A stretch of DNA of 64,000 nucleotides, taken from IMG/VR virus record IMGVR_UViG_3300006931_000001, positions 1 to 64,000 of that record, one strand, 5' to 3'. The stretch comes from a virus. Each line of letters opens with the position of its first letter. Within the stretch, counting starts at the first letter, position 1. Positions 45,965 through 56,372 of the stretch are shown here, piece after piece. The notes under the pieces are model-generated. The model saw nothing but the letters and a program-made list of their open reading frames with translations, was not told where the DNA came from and searched no databases. The translations under genes and the position numbers were made by a program.

Positions 45965-48195
45965 GTGACTTAAAAGTTACTATTGAAGCAGCGTTAGACA
46001 AAGAATCACTCAAAACTGCTGAGCGTGAATTAGCATCTAGTATTATTGGCGGAGGTGGCAGAAGTGGCGGTAGTGGAGGAAGTGGCAGTGGTGGCGGTAG
46101 CGGAGGAGGTTCGAGCGCCTTTGGTATATTAGCGAGTATGGTGCAGAGTAATACTGCAGCCTTGCACCAACTTCTGAGTTTAATCACTAATACGAATACT
46201 GCTATTAATCAACTTGCACAAGTTGTTACACATACGAGCGTAACAAATACTGCAGCAATTACTCAATTAACTAGTGCTACCGCAAGTAATGCTGCAGCAA
46301 ATGCAGCCATGGCTGGACAGATGACAGGTACCGGCCAAGGTCGACGATATGCAATTCCAGGTACGCACGCTATTGCTCGTGGAATATCGACGATTCATCA
46401 GTTAGGAAATGCCGGTGTTAATAATGCATCTATAGCAAATTCTGTTGGCACCATAGGCGGAATGCTTTTACCAGAGCTCAAGCCTGTTATAGATGCAGTG
46501 ACATCTATTTTCACGGATTCGTTCAATAAACAAGATCGTTTCCGTGAACAAGCATTGCGACGTTATCAAGTTGGTGGCGCTGCCGGTTTAGATATCGATG
46601 AAAACCAAAATGGTTATAACATCGACGCCATTAGAAAAGCTTCTGGATTTAATATTACACAATTCTCTACGTTGTATAACAGAGGCGCTAAGAGTGGTAT
46701 TTTTGACAAGGATAAATCGCCACAAGAAACTATGGCGAGTTTGATGTTTGGAGAGGCTGGTTTAGGTATTGGTAATGAAATGACAGCACTCCTTGGCGCT
46801 AGTCGCAAACAAGGAGCCTCTAATGAGACATCAAATATCCTAGGCAACGCTATCGGTCTTGCTGTAAGCGAGCACATGAGCAAGGGCCGTATCGGTGAGG
46901 TTTTTACTCAGTTGACACGTGCTGTAGACAGCAATACCAAAGCACAGACTGATATTGGTGATACAGCGAATCGTTTGTTATTTGTGTCAACACTTGGTGA
47001 TCAGTATCGTGGTGACACTGGTGCTGCACGAGACATGAATCAGGCGATCAAAGGATTAGCTGGCGGATCCACTCCATTTACACAGTATACCACTCTAAAA
47101 GCTGCGGGTTTAGGTAAAGGTGTTGGTTATAACGAAGCCTGGCTAAAATCACAGCGTGGCTTAGGAACTCAAGGAGGAGTTGGTTTTGAAGACCTAATTG
47201 CAGCTAATTTTGGTAATGCTGTAACTCAATACGCTAATGCACAATCAGAAGGTGAGCGCTCGGCTGTCGTTCATACAATTTCTAGTATGACCGGCATGAA
47301 TGGTGCGCAAGTTGATGACATCCTAAAAAGGTTAGCTAAAGATGATCGCTTTAACCGAATTGATGCATCACGAGGATTTAGTAATTTTCAAACACTTACT
47401 AATGTGCCTCGTAATTTGGTGCGCCCTCGCTCAGAAGCCGCAGTTGGAGAAGATGTGTTCCGATTTGGAATCGGTAACACCAGTGACCATCGTGGTTATG
47501 CTCCGGACACCTCTCCCTTTACTCTAGGCGGTTCGGCAAGTAGCAGTAGCGCACGAACCGCACCTGGCGGTGGTAACACAGCTAGAAGAGCCAAACTAGA
47601 GGCGTACGCACGTCAATTTGGATTACCAGCTAGCTCTGTTGGTTTTTTGGAGAAATGGATTGATATAGAATCTGGTGGAAATATAGGCTCATTAACTCAA
47701 TTTAATGAGCGTGGTTTATTTCAGATCATGGGTGGTTACGACAGCTCACATCCGTTTAAAGGCTCACAGGCAGACATGCTTGGTATGTCTGAAAACGATC
47801 ATCGTCAAACTTCGACAGATGAAGAATCGTCGCTTAAGTGGGGTGTTAAGTCTGTAGCCTTTTTGCGAAAACAAGCTGAGAAACTCAGAGATAAATTCGG
47901 ATTGCAGTGGAATGAGTCCGATATGTGGAAATTAACCAAGCTTGAGCATGGTGGAAGTGCTAATGCTTCTGACTTAGTAGATAAAGCCACCAAACAGCTT
48001 GGACGTGCACCGCGAGACTGGAGTGAAATGTCACAAGCGTCATTGCCTCTAGCAACACCACAAGAGCGCAATGTATTGAATAATTCCAATAAAATGCTTG
48101 TAGAGGTGCAGGTACATGATCGCAGAGTAACTGCTACAGTAACTCAACGTCCTGGTACTACAAATGCACCAGGACAGACAGCGGTAAAAAGATGA
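45961..48195 (+). CDS. Tape measure protein with lysozyme-like C-terminal domain
   Basis: A 744-residue protein. A Gly/Ser linker lies at about 30-52, then helical repeats with N-T-N-T-A-I-N-Q-L-A-Q. Residues about 545-650 look like a lytic transglycosylase: W-I-D-I-E-S-G-G-N with a candidate catalytic Glu, N-E-R-G-L-F-Q-I-M-G-G and W-G-V-K-S-V-A-F-L-R. By the rule of about 0.15 nm per residue the tail would be near 110 nm if the whole protein sets length. The muralytic domain would help the tube cross the cell wall. Confidence 0.75.
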   Translation: MSDLKVTIEAALDKESLKTAERELASSIIGGGGRSGGSGGSGSGGGSGGGSSAFGILASMVQSNTAALHQLLSLITNTNTAINQLAQVVTHTSVTNTAAITQLTSATASNAAANAAMAGQMTGTGQGRRYAIPGTHAIARGISTIHQLGNAGVNNASIANSVGTIGGMLLPELKPVIDAVTSIFTDSFNKQDRFREQALRRYQVGGAAGLDIDENQNGYNIDAIRKASGFNITQFSTLYNRGAKSGIFDKDKSPQETMASLMFGEAGLGIGNEMTALLGASRKQGASNETSNILGNAIGLAVSEHMSKGRIGEVFTQLTRAVDSNTKAQTDIGDTANRLLFVSTLGDQYRGDTGAARDMNQAIKGLAGGSTPFTQYTTLKAAGLGKGVGYNEAWLKSQRGLGTQGGVGFEDLIAANFGNAVTQYANAQSEGERSAVVHTISSMTGMNGAQVDDILKRLAKDDRFNRIDASRGFSNFQTLTNVPRNLVRPRSEAAVGEDVFRFGIGNTSDHRGYAPDTSPFTLGGSASSSSARTAPGGGNTARRAKLEAYARQFGLPASSVGFLEKWIDIESGGNIGSLTQFNERGLFQIMGGYDSSHPFKGSQADMLGMSENDHRQTSTDEESSLKWGVKSVAFLRKQAEKLRDKFGLQWNESDMWKLTKLEHGGSANASDLVDKATKQLGRAPRDWSEMSQASLPLATPQERNVLNNSNKMLVEVQVHDRRVTATVTQRPGTTNAPGQTAVKR

Positions 48196-50009
48196 CGTCA
48201 GTTATCGAGCAGAGCTGTTCGTGTGAATTACTAGTATTACCACGTCGTGGTGTGTATAATTTGAGTTCTTTTTTAGCAGGAGATAATCCTGCAACTCTGG
48301 CACGAAAACTATTACATACGGGTACAGAGCCGATCTATGTTGGCGGTCGTTACGGTAGTGATGTGCTTACATGTAACTGGAGAAAAGAAATTGAAGGACC
48401 TTACGGTAGTTATCATATCAATGTCAAACCGAGTAATGATTTAACTGGTGAATTGATTGACTATACTACCAAAATTAGTCCTGGCGATTTAGTATTTCTG
48501 TTCATGGATAACCAGAAGATCTGGTCAGATGATACCTTATTGTCAGGTAAGCTAATTACAATAGGTATCATTGATAGAGTATCAAGTCCTGTAGTTGTGG
48601 ATTCTGAAGGTGTAGAGCACGTTTCTGTAAATATCAGTGGAAGAGACTTCGGTGCTATATTTACAGACACAACTACTGTATTCGATCAAGCTTTCTCTGT
48701 TGTCGAACAGCAATTTTTAACTGACGCTTATTTTCAGCAGTTAGCTGACAAGCAGAGCTCTGGTCAGAGTCCACTTGAAAATGTGTTGCAGATCATTAAT
48801 TTGATCTACAACAGTAAGGCTACAAGTAGCACACTTGTAAATGCTCAATGGCGTTTGCATGCACATAGTGGTGATACAGAGCAGCAAATTCCTTTGATCT
48901 CTTTATTAGATATCACGACATTTACGCAGACATTCATGTTTGGATACACGTTACCTGATCCGTTTGGTTTTGCTCAAGCTGGCAACGTTTGGGCGTTAAT
49001 GGATAGCTTCTGTAATCGTGTAATCAATGAAATGTTTGTTGATATTCGTGATGCGTCCACAGCTGAATTGAATTACATCAGACAGGCTGGTGAAGTTGCT
49101 CGTAGCTTTTTATCTGATGCCGATCAGAGTAAGCAGGTACAGGCACGAACCGATGTAGCTACATCTGGTGTTTTTAAGGTTCTACAGACGTCCACGCCTA
49201 GCGGAAATCAGGCAAATGCTGATGGTTCTGTTCCTGTAGGGCAGCCATCGCTTTCATTGGTGATGCGGCAACGTCCATATGATCGTGACGCATTTATGGC
49301 TCTACCTCAGTCGGTAGTGACATCACATGAAATCTATGATCGAGACTTAGGATTTAGCTCTAGTAATGTCGTGAATTTTTTTCGTATTAGGACGCCTATC
49401 CTGAGTCCTGCAGTACAAGAATTAATTTATGGAATACGAGTTAATGTAGATTCAATTTTTCGTTTTGGACTACGAAGACTAGAGCCAGAGACTCGATATT
49501 TTTTCTCATCTAGTGATTTGTCTACAGCATATGCTAACGGTGAGAGTCAAGGTTTAGATTTCACAGATATCTTCGATTTCTATATTGGTTTACTCTCCAC
49601 CTGGTATGCAGCGAATGAGCAGCTCTTGGAGGGTACGATTACAACTCGTCTGAGACCTGACATCCGAGTTGGTACGCGTTTACGTCTCCTAGCGCCTAAT
49701 GCATTTACGGATGATGACGAAACGTTGTTTCGTTACGGTTTAGGTGACTCAGCGTATTTGGATTTTTATGTCCAAGGTGTTTCTCATAATTTCAATACCA
49801 GTCCAGGTGCTAGTCGCTCAACATTTACAGTAATACGTGGCATTTATCCGGATGGTCAGAATTTAGCGGCGAATCTCCGATGGTCGCGACTCGGATCAAT
49901 TATTCCTCCTGACCTAAATACATTTGGACGTTTTACAGAGGAAGGTGTGTTTACACCTGAAAGTGATATAGCTGAGAAAATATTTAATGATTTAAGGAGA
50001 GATCAATAA
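48192..50009 (+). CDS. Baseplate hub-like protein, 605 aa
   Basis: Located after the tape measure with overlap. N-terminal beta region (E-L-L-V-L-P-R-R-G-V-Y-N-L, N-W-R-K-E-I-E-G-P-Y-G), then D-R-V-S-S-P-V-V-V-D-S-E-G and N-I-S-G-R-D-F-G, the I-x-G-R-D pattern of gpD/gp27-type hub proteins. Forms the hub on which the spike protein of the next gene sits. Assignment rests on position and that motif. Confidence 0.65.
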   Translation: MTSVIEQSCSCELLVLPRRGVYNLSSFLAGDNPATLARKLLHTGTEPIYVGGRYGSDVLTCNWRKEIEGPYGSYHINVKPSNDLTGELIDYTTKISPGDLVFLFMDNQKIWSDDTLLSGKLITIGIIDRVSSPVVVDSEGVEHVSVNISGRDFGAIFTDTTTVFDQAFSVVEQQFLTDAYFQQLADKQSSGQSPLENVLQIINLIYNSKATSSTLVNAQWRLHAHSGDTEQQIPLISLLDITTFTQTFMFGYTLPDPFGFAQAGNVWALMDSFCNRVINEMFVDIRDASTAELNYIRQAGEVARSFLSDADQSKQVQARTDVATSGVFKVLQTSTPSGNQANADGSVPVGQPSLSLVMRQRPYDRDAFMALPQSVVTSHEIYDRDLGFSSSNVVNFFRIRTPILSPAVQELIYGIRVNVDSIFRFGLRRLEPETRYFFSSSDLSTAYANGESQGLDFTDIFDFYIGLLSTWYAANEQLLEGTITTRLRPDIRVGTRLRLLAPNAFTDDDETLFRYGLGDSAYLDFYVQGVSHNFNTSPGASRSTFTVIRGIYPDGQNLAANLRWSRLGSIIPPDLNTFGRFTEEGVFTPESDIAEKIFNDLRRDQ

Positions 50010-50779
50010 TGTTCAATTCTGACGATTCACCTATACAAGGTGGCTTGAGTAACAACGCTACAGCTCTTACAGGACAGTCTCCTCATTTCTCGAGTGTCGG
50101 ATTGCGTGAGATGGTTGTTATCGATGTAGTTTATGCAGATCAAGCTGGAAATCGGAGTCAGAGTTATCCAGAATACACAGTTAGAGATCTCCAGACTGGC
50201 GAGAAAATTCCTGGTGTCAGAAAACTCAATGATTTAAGTGATCCGGATAACGGAGAGGAAGTTGTAATTCATCCTGCGCGGAATCTCTTACCTACAGCCA
50301 AACCTCAAAAATTCACGAAGTCAACACCCGCAATAGTCACCGATGGTACACGAGTGTTGGTCGGTTTTATTGAAGGTTCACACAGTCGTGCTGTAATTAT
50401 CGGCGTTTTTGCACATCCCTCTGCATCTTATGGAGCACGCGCAGCGGATGGAGAACGTCGACTAATTACACACAGAGGTACGAGCGTCGAATTTCGTCAA
50501 GATGGTTCTTATGTTATTAAACGTGATGCTACGTCAGTAACATTAGATTCTGATGCTAATATCACTGTCAAGCACAAATCAGGTTCGACTTTAATTTTTA
50601 ATGCAGATGGGAGCATAACTGTAGTACCAGCAACTGGCCAAGTTATAAAGCTAGGTAGTGATTCTATCGTAGCTCCTTTAGATGGCGTGGTTCACGGATC
50701 TGGTATAGATACGTTTACAGGTAAGCCATACGCTATTCTAGGAAACGCATCATCTGTTGTATTAGCAAAGAAGATCTAA
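50009..50779 (+). CDS. Baseplate spike protein (gpV-like)
   Basis: A 256-residue protein overlapping the hub gene by one base. An OB-like barrel at residues 30-140 (G-T-R-V-L-V-G-F-I-E-G-S-H-S-R-A-V-I-I-G) is followed by beta-helix repeats with G-T-S-V-E-F-R-Q-D-G-S-Y-V-I-K and S-T-L-I-F-N-A-D-G-S-I-T-V, as in gpV/gp45 spikes. It forms a trimeric membrane-piercing needle at the tail tip. Confidence 0.75.
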   Translation: MFNSDDSPIQGGLSNNATALTGQSPHFSSVGLREMVVIDVVYADQAGNRSQSYPEYTVRDLQTGEKIPGVRKLNDLSDPDNGEEVVIHPARNLLPTAKPQKFTKSTPAIVTDGTRVLVGFIEGSHSRAVIIGVFAHPSASYGARAADGERRLITHRGTSVEFRQDGSYVIKRDATSVTLDSDANITVKHKSGSTLIFNADGSITVVPATGQVIKLGSDSIVAPLDGVVHGSGIDTFTGKPYAILGNASSVVLAKKI

Positions 50780-50780
50780 T

Positions 50781-51020
50781 ATGGCGCTCAGTGGTTCAGC
50801 ACTTAAGTCAATGATGCAAGCTGCATTTATAGCAGACGGCCGTACGTGGACAGATGATATTGATGCTAGCTGGTCTCTTATCTGTGATGTGCTTATTACA
50901 TACCTTAAAGCTAATACAGTAGTAACTACAACATTAGCTGTAGCTTCTGTTTCTGGTGTGACACCTGGTTCCGGAGTATCAGGACCAGGTACAGGCACTG
51001 GTACAGGTATAATTTCATAA
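50781..51020 (+). CDS. Small baseplate-module protein, 79 aa
   Basis: Starts one base after the spike gene stop. A helical N-terminal part with W-T-D-D-I-D-A-S-W-S-L-I-C-D-V-L-I-T-Y-L-K is followed by a G/T/V-rich tail (G-P-G-T-G-T-G-T-G). Small proteins with such glycine-threonine tails are seen in other baseplate clusters, where the tail may bind a partner. Function unknown. Confidence 0.55.
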   Translation: MALSGSALKSMMQAAFIADGRTWTDDIDASWSLICDVLITYLKANTVVTTTLAVASVSGVTPGSGVSGPGTGTGTGIIS

Positions 51021-51032
51021 CTGAGGTGTAAT

Positions 51033-53198
51033 ATGCCACAGGACAAACCAACTAGGCCAGATGACGCATTTGGTTCACGATTCGCAAAATCTTTACAGTA
51101 TGGATTTTTTCTTTACGATATGCAGGCAGACACATCATTTGCTGATATCGTAAGAAATGCTGATCGTTATGTGCCTTTGATTCTCAATCCACAAACTGTA
51201 ATAATACGTGAACCCTATGCTACTGCATCAACACCGACGCAGGGTGGTGGTTTAGTAATTGAGTCTCGTGGTGGTATTATCAAACACGGACAAATTTCAG
51301 GCACTACAGCTTACCTACCTGTTGATCGTGATGATGATGTCGTAGTTATTCCATCGACTAACGGACGGTCATTGACACCGACAGGTGCAAATGTTGATAA
51401 TACGTTAGGTAAACGATCTGGTTTTTTAGCATTTCATAGACTACGTTATATTTTTCGTCTCTATCAATACGAACGTAGACGTGGAAATACGAAGATTTCA
51501 CTACATTGGTTTGATATCAAAAATGATGAATTGTGGCGTATAGAGCCTCAAGAATTTACAATGCGCCGGCAAGCTCGGCGTTCTATGTTATTTGATTATG
51601 ATATTTCATTTCAGCTGATAGAGCAGTCCAATATACTCGGCGAATCAGTTATTGTAATAAACGGATTTGAGTTACCAAAACCACCAAACCCACCAAATGG
51701 TTTACATACTGACGCACTGCAGCGTATTGCTAATACTATCAGTAGTGCTACTAATTCTGTACACGCATATGGCACGCCTTCTGTCTTAGACTCTGTGAGT
51801 AGAATGCGAGAATTGAGTGGAGCTGCAGAAGGTTTTGTTAATAAAGTATCAGGTGCAGTGCAGCGTACTTTTCAGAATGTCATAGCTAGTCTTAATAATG
51901 TCGTAGGCTTTTTTGATGATATCCATAGTACATTTGTAACAGCTCTGTCGATTCCTTTGGCGGTCCTGGGACAATTAAACGCAGCAGTGGACGGAGCTCG
52001 TGCAGTATGGTTCGAATTTGCGTCAGATAATATTCATGCCGAATTAAATGAATGGGCGCATGAGATAAAGCAGTTAACGTACGGATTAATTTCATATCAC
52101 TTAGCTGCATTTAATCAGGCACCTGGTCAAGACATCATGGTACAGGATCAATCATTCTCTACAGGTAAAGCCAAGAGTGGTTTTACGAATTCACTCATGC
52201 AAGAGACTGACACGAGCGCCGGTTCTCCGGATCAGAATCCAGTGCTCGGAGCCAGCGGTCTGAGTTTGCAAACTAACGTTGCAGCTCTTTCTAACGTAAA
52301 ATCCATTGAGATGGTTCCTATCCAGGTTGGCGATTCCATATATACTATTGCGCAGCGAGAATTAGGCGATATTAGAAGAGCCATCGATCTGATTGTAATT
52401 AATGAGCTCGATGCACCATATATCGTTGCCGACTCGAAACAGAAGCCACCGAATACTCTAGCTTGGAGTGAATTCATTGGAAAACCATCGACACAGCGTG
52501 TATCTCAAGTAGAGGCACAATCTACTCAGCAATTAATATCAACGTACTCATCTAACAACATCAGTCGTGTTGTGTCATCTACTGTGTTGGTAGATAATCA
52601 GGCAGCTGGAAATTGGTTTGAAGATCAGTGGGTTGGATTTACTATAACACTGACACACGCTTCAAGTGGTGTGCAAGAAACACGTGTTATCGTAGATAGC
52701 GACACACATGGAACACTCACTCTGAATTATGCATTTAACGTATTACCAATTGCTGGTGTTGATAGTTACACATTGAGTTTGCAAACTTTCGCGGCCGGCA
52801 GACCAGTGCAAGAAGATGTGAAAGCATTTGGTAGTGACTTTCTGCTCAAATGGAGCAGTGATAACAAAGCTACTATCGTACTTAATGCTAATAGAGATAT
52901 TGCTCGCGTTTCTGGTCTTGATAATTTATTTCAGGCTATCCGATTACGCTGCCTGACAGAACCAGGCAGTTTACCATGGCACACCACATACGGCGTTGCC
53001 TGGCCTACAGGAAGGCCGTGGGATGAATCTAGCGCAATCCAGTATACATTTTTTGTTCGTCGTTCTTTGCTGAATGATCGGCGTATCGCAGCAATAAGTA
53101 ATGCTAAAATCACTTTGGTTGGAACCAAGTTTACATTTGAAGCTGAGGTTCAACCGATAAAAACACGCAAATCGAGAAAAGTCAAAGTGTCGAAATGA
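51033..53198 (+). CDS. Baseplate protein with LysM-like domain, 721 aa
   Basis: A large structural protein. Residues about 425-475 (P-I-Q-V-G-D-S-I-Y-T-I-A-Q-R-E-L-G and I-V-I-N-E-L-D-A-P-Y-I) match the LysM pattern found in gp53-like and gpX-type baseplate proteins, where it binds the hub or peptidoglycan. The C-terminal part (L-F-Q-A-I-R-L-R-C-L-T-E-P-G-S-L-P-W) resembles gp25/gpW-type wedge proteins. It may be a fusion of LysM and wedge functions. Confidence 0.65.
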   Translation: MPQDKPTRPDDAFGSRFAKSLQYGFFLYDMQADTSFADIVRNADRYVPLILNPQTVIIREPYATASTPTQGGGLVIESRGGIIKHGQISGTTAYLPVDRDDDVVVIPSTNGRSLTPTGANVDNTLGKRSGFLAFHRLRYIFRLYQYERRRGNTKISLHWFDIKNDELWRIEPQEFTMRRQARRSMLFDYDISFQLIEQSNILGESVIVINGFELPKPPNPPNGLHTDALQRIANTISSATNSVHAYGTPSVLDSVSRMRELSGAAEGFVNKVSGAVQRTFQNVIASLNNVVGFFDDIHSTFVTALSIPLAVLGQLNAAVDGARAVWFEFASDNIHAELNEWAHEIKQLTYGLISYHLAAFNQAPGQDIMVQDQSFSTGKAKSGFTNSLMQETDTSAGSPDQNPVLGASGLSLQTNVAALSNVKSIEMVPIQVGDSIYTIAQRELGDIRRAIDLIVINELDAPYIVADSKQKPPNTLAWSEFIGKPSTQRVSQVEAQSTQQLISTYSSNNISRVVSSTVLVDNQAAGNWFEDQWVGFTITLTHASSGVQETRVIVDSDTHGTLTLNYAFNVLPIAGVDSYTLSLQTFAAGRPVQEDVKAFGSDFLLKWSSDNKATIVLNANRDIARVSGLDNLFQAIRLRCLTEPGSLPWHTTYGVAWPTGRPWDESSAIQYTFFVRRSLLNDRRIAAISNAKITLVGTKFTFEAEVQPIKTRKSRKVKVSK

Positions 53199-53205
53199 GG
53201 AGCAT

Positions 53206-55530
53206 ATGGCATTAGCATTCAGACTAAAAACACAGCCTGAAATTCTGTTGAGTATGCTCGCTCAAGCCAGAGCTGAGTCAGACATCAATGGAAATGGTGA
53301 TATTGATCTCAATGTTGGTTCTGTTGGCAGAATCTTTTTAGAAACTGCAGCTGAAAGTGATGCAGATCAATATATTCAGATTAGTAAGCTGTTAAAGCTT
53401 TTTTCAATATTCACAGCTAAAGGTGTAGACCTAGATGAACGGATGCGAGATTTAGGCTCTGACATCTTTCCAGAAATGCGGCGTTTAGCTGCAAACACAT
53501 CAATCGGGACAATTACTGTCGGTGATGGCGCACTGCTAGTATCCTCAGCCTTAGCCGCAGATACAACGCAGAATGCTCTTACATTTTCCTCTCTAATCGG
53601 TGACGGTTCCAAATTTCCAATCAGTGGCGGAATCGTATTAGAGCAAGGCACTACACGGCAAGAGACTATAGTATATAAAAGATCTGGTGATGTATTTACT
53701 GTTTTGTATCCAACTACCGGATGTGTGAATTCACATCCTGTTGGAGGTACAATTCTGTCTATCGCTACACGATCTTTTCTTCAGGCTCCGGTTAGTATCG
53801 GCGCGACGATTATTACTCTACCTACCGGAACAGGTGCAGCTTGGGCTAGTAGTGGTAGTGTGATCCTAGATCAAGGTACTGTTAGCGAAGAAAAAAAGAC
53901 GTTTACGAGATCTGTAGATACATTGACAGTAGCTGCACTAACATTTGGTCATAATGCAGGTACTAGTTTAATACAAAGCACATTTGGTTCGGATCGTAAT
54001 ATTCCATTTAGTCAGGTTTGTTATGTACCAGCAACCGACACGTCTAAAGAGATTGATTTTCGTGTATCACAAAGCAATGCAAAATTGCTTGATGGTGCAT
54101 TTGTATCAGATCCAATAACAATTGAAAGTATTCTTCCTGGATCTGCAACAAAAGTTGGCTCTAATATTATTACAAAATGGCAATCTCCTCCATTTACGGG
54201 AGCTACCGTAACAAATCCTACAGCCGTTACGCGTGGTAGAGAACGAGAAGATGATAGTTCATATGTGCAGCGTGTTGTTAATTTTATTCAGAGTCTCTCT
54301 AGAGGCACACCATTAGCAACTACAACGCTAACAAACGGTGTCACAGATCCGGTTACTGGAGCACAGGTAGCTTTTGCTCAAATTGTAGAGCCCGTAGCTC
54401 CCGGAATGAGTGTCCTTTACATATCTGACGGTACAGCGACTTTTGCACTTACGCAGATACAGTTTCAAGGTAGAGACGTATTAATTAGTGATGCTGAATC
54501 TGGAGATCGACGAGGTAAGCTTTCACAGTATGGTCCTTTTGTAGTCTCAGCAACTACGCCGACTAGTCCAAGAATATTTACAAGTTTTCAGCGTGGCACT
54601 GCTACAGCTGTCGCGGCGGGTTCACTTACCGATACTACCAAATCCTTAAGTATCAATTTCTATAACGGTGCCTATCTTAAAGCAGATGACAATACGTTTT
54701 ACAAAATCAACAGTAATACAGCAAATACATTTACGTTAGCTACGACGTCGACACCGTCTTTGGGTGTATACGCCATTGTAGATTTTGGAACGTTTCCGCA
54801 AATTAGTAGTACATCGACCAGCGTATCGGCTAATACATTAACTGATACTACACAGACGATGACCATAAATGCGCATGTTGGTAAGTGGGTTGTAGATTCA
54901 GCTGGGAAAGCCTGGCAGGTTACAGCAAATACAGCTACTGCTTTTACTCTTGCAGCGAGCGGTGCGACTCCTGCATCAGGAGCTTATACGCTGACAGCTG
55001 GTAATCCGATTCCTCTTATACCTGGTACTGATTATTTATTTAACCAGACTAACGGTGATATTGAATTAGTGCTAAGCAAGGCTTTGCAGTTAAATGATTG
55101 TATGTTAGCTGCATCCGATGGAGCGAATCCGTCGGTTGGTGCTTATACATATACGACTGGTTTAGGAGCTTACGTACAGCGTTTGGTAAATGGTGATCCT
55201 AGTGATTTTACGAATTTTCCAGGTATCCGCGCTGATGGTACTCAAGTCTTAGTAACTGCACCGATTACAGTGTCTACTACATTTACGTTACAAGTTATTG
55301 CTGCACGAGGATTCTCCGATCAAGATATTACAGCTGATGTACAGAGTGCAGTAGAGACATACGTAAATTCTCTTGGAATTGGTGAAGATGTTATTATTTC
55401 TGAAATAATTCGTGTGGTGAAGAGTCTGGTAGGTGTTGCAGATGTCAAGATGATCGATCCGACGTCGAACGTGACAGTGCCTGCGGGCTCTATCATGCGT
55501 ATTACAGCGTCGAGTGTGGTGCCAGTATGA
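53206..55530 (+). CDS. Baseplate wedge J-like protein, 774 aa
   Basis: N-terminal helical part with L-E-T-A-A-E-S-D-A-D-Q-Y-I-Q and T-A-K-G-V-D-L-D-E-R-M is characteristic of the baseplate J family (gpJ/gp6 wedge). A long beta insert (about 100-600) with repeated T-x-N-T-F-T-L-A-type strands follows, and the C-terminus (I-I-S-E-I-I-R-V-V-K-S-L-V-G-V-A-D-V) is the usual J-like end. Overlaps the next gene by four bases. Sets up the hexagonal baseplate. Confidence 0.8.
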   Translation: MALAFRLKTQPEILLSMLAQARAESDINGNGDIDLNVGSVGRIFLETAAESDADQYIQISKLLKLFSIFTAKGVDLDERMRDLGSDIFPEMRRLAANTSIGTITVGDGALLVSSALAADTTQNALTFSSLIGDGSKFPISGGIVLEQGTTRQETIVYKRSGDVFTVLYPTTGCVNSHPVGGTILSIATRSFLQAPVSIGATIITLPTGTGAAWASSGSVILDQGTVSEEKKTFTRSVDTLTVAALTFGHNAGTSLIQSTFGSDRNIPFSQVCYVPATDTSKEIDFRVSQSNAKLLDGAFVSDPITIESILPGSATKVGSNIITKWQSPPFTGATVTNPTAVTRGREREDDSSYVQRVVNFIQSLSRGTPLATTTLTNGVTDPVTGAQVAFAQIVEPVAPGMSVLYISDGTATFALTQIQFQGRDVLISDAESGDRRGKLSQYGPFVVSATTPTSPRIFTSFQRGTATAVAAGSLTDTTKSLSINFYNGAYLKADDNTFYKINSNTANTFTLATTSTPSLGVYAIVDFGTFPQISSTSTSVSANTLTDTTQTMTINAHVGKWVVDSAGKAWQVTANTATAFTLAASGATPASGAYTLTAGNPIPLIPGTDYLFNQTNGDIELVLSKALQLNDCMLAASDGANPSVGAYTYTTGLGAYVQRLVNGDPSDFTNFPGIRADGTQVLVTAPITVSTTFTLQVIAARGFSDQDITADVQSAVETYVNSLGIGEDVIISEIIRVVKSLVGVADVKMIDPTSNVTVPAGSIMRITASSVVPV

Positions 55531-56372
55531 TACTTCCACCATACAACGTACAATTTATTACATCTACATCTGTACTCAATTCTCGTAATAATACATTTAT
55601 ATTTTCGATGCCTACAACTGTAGATGTAGATGACACGGTGTTGTTATTTACATGGTCTGGTGAAACTAATGATTCAAAATTAAATACAGCAGCGCTGCCT
55701 AATAGTTGGTCTTTGCTTTCAGAAATTAACACACCAACACGTCAACAAGTATGTTTGCTTCGTCATACAGTGTTGACTGAAGAGACAGCTACATATACGT
55801 TTCCTGAAATTACCACAGGAGTCGGACTTCCCTTATTTGGTTTTAGCTTAGCTTATCGTGGTTTAGATCCGTCCACTGCTTTAATATCGGCAGGTGTAAC
55901 GGATATTACTACTAATACTGTATTGTTTAATTGTCCAAGTACAACACTAGTGAAAAATTCTGATGTCTATTTAGGATTCACAGCTGGTTTGTCTTCGATA
56001 CCGATATTCAGTACACCGCCAATTAACGCAACAGAGCGTGTAGATTCTAGTGGTACACTGATTTCAACATATCATGCATCTGCATTTGAATTACTCACTC
56101 ACAAGCTTGGTACTACAGGTGTACAAACTGTAACATTAGATACAGCATCAACTGGTGTAGCTGCATCTTATGCATTAAAGGCGATTTCAGGTAACGTTGA
56201 TAATTACAAAACTAAATTGATGCGTCAGATGATTCAGCGTTCGCCGCTCGATACGCGCCTGAGTTCGCCGCTTGGCGTATTACTGCATGTTGTAGGAACG
56301 CAAGACAACGTAATTGGTGGATTATTCGGTGATAGTGATTTTCTTCCAGATGATCCTGCAGGAGCATTTTGA
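55527..56372 (+). CDS. Hypothetical baseplate/tail protein, 281 aa
   Basis: Beta-rich with T-F-I-F-S-M-P-T-T-V-D-V-D-D-T-V-L-L-F-T-W-S-G and V-A-A-S-Y-A-L-K-A-I, the kind of jelly-roll or beta sandwich of phage fibre-associated proteins. The C-terminal 55 residues (M-R-Q-M-I-Q-R-S-P-L-D-T-R-L) may be a separate attachment part. Located between J and tail protein I-like genes. Confidence 0.55.
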   Translation: MILPPYNVQFITSTSVLNSRNNTFIFSMPTTVDVDDTVLLFTWSGETNDSKLNTAALPNSWSLLSEINTPTRQQVCLLRHTVLTEETATYTFPEITTGVGLPLFGFSLAYRGLDPSTALISAGVTDITTNTVLFNCPSTTLVKNSDVYLGFTAGLSSIPIFSTPPINATERVDSSGTLISTYHASAFELLTHKLGTTGVQTVTLDTASTGVAASYALKAISGNVDNYKTKLMRQMIQRSPLDTRLSSPLGVLLHVVGTQDNVIGGLFGDSDFLPDDPAGAF

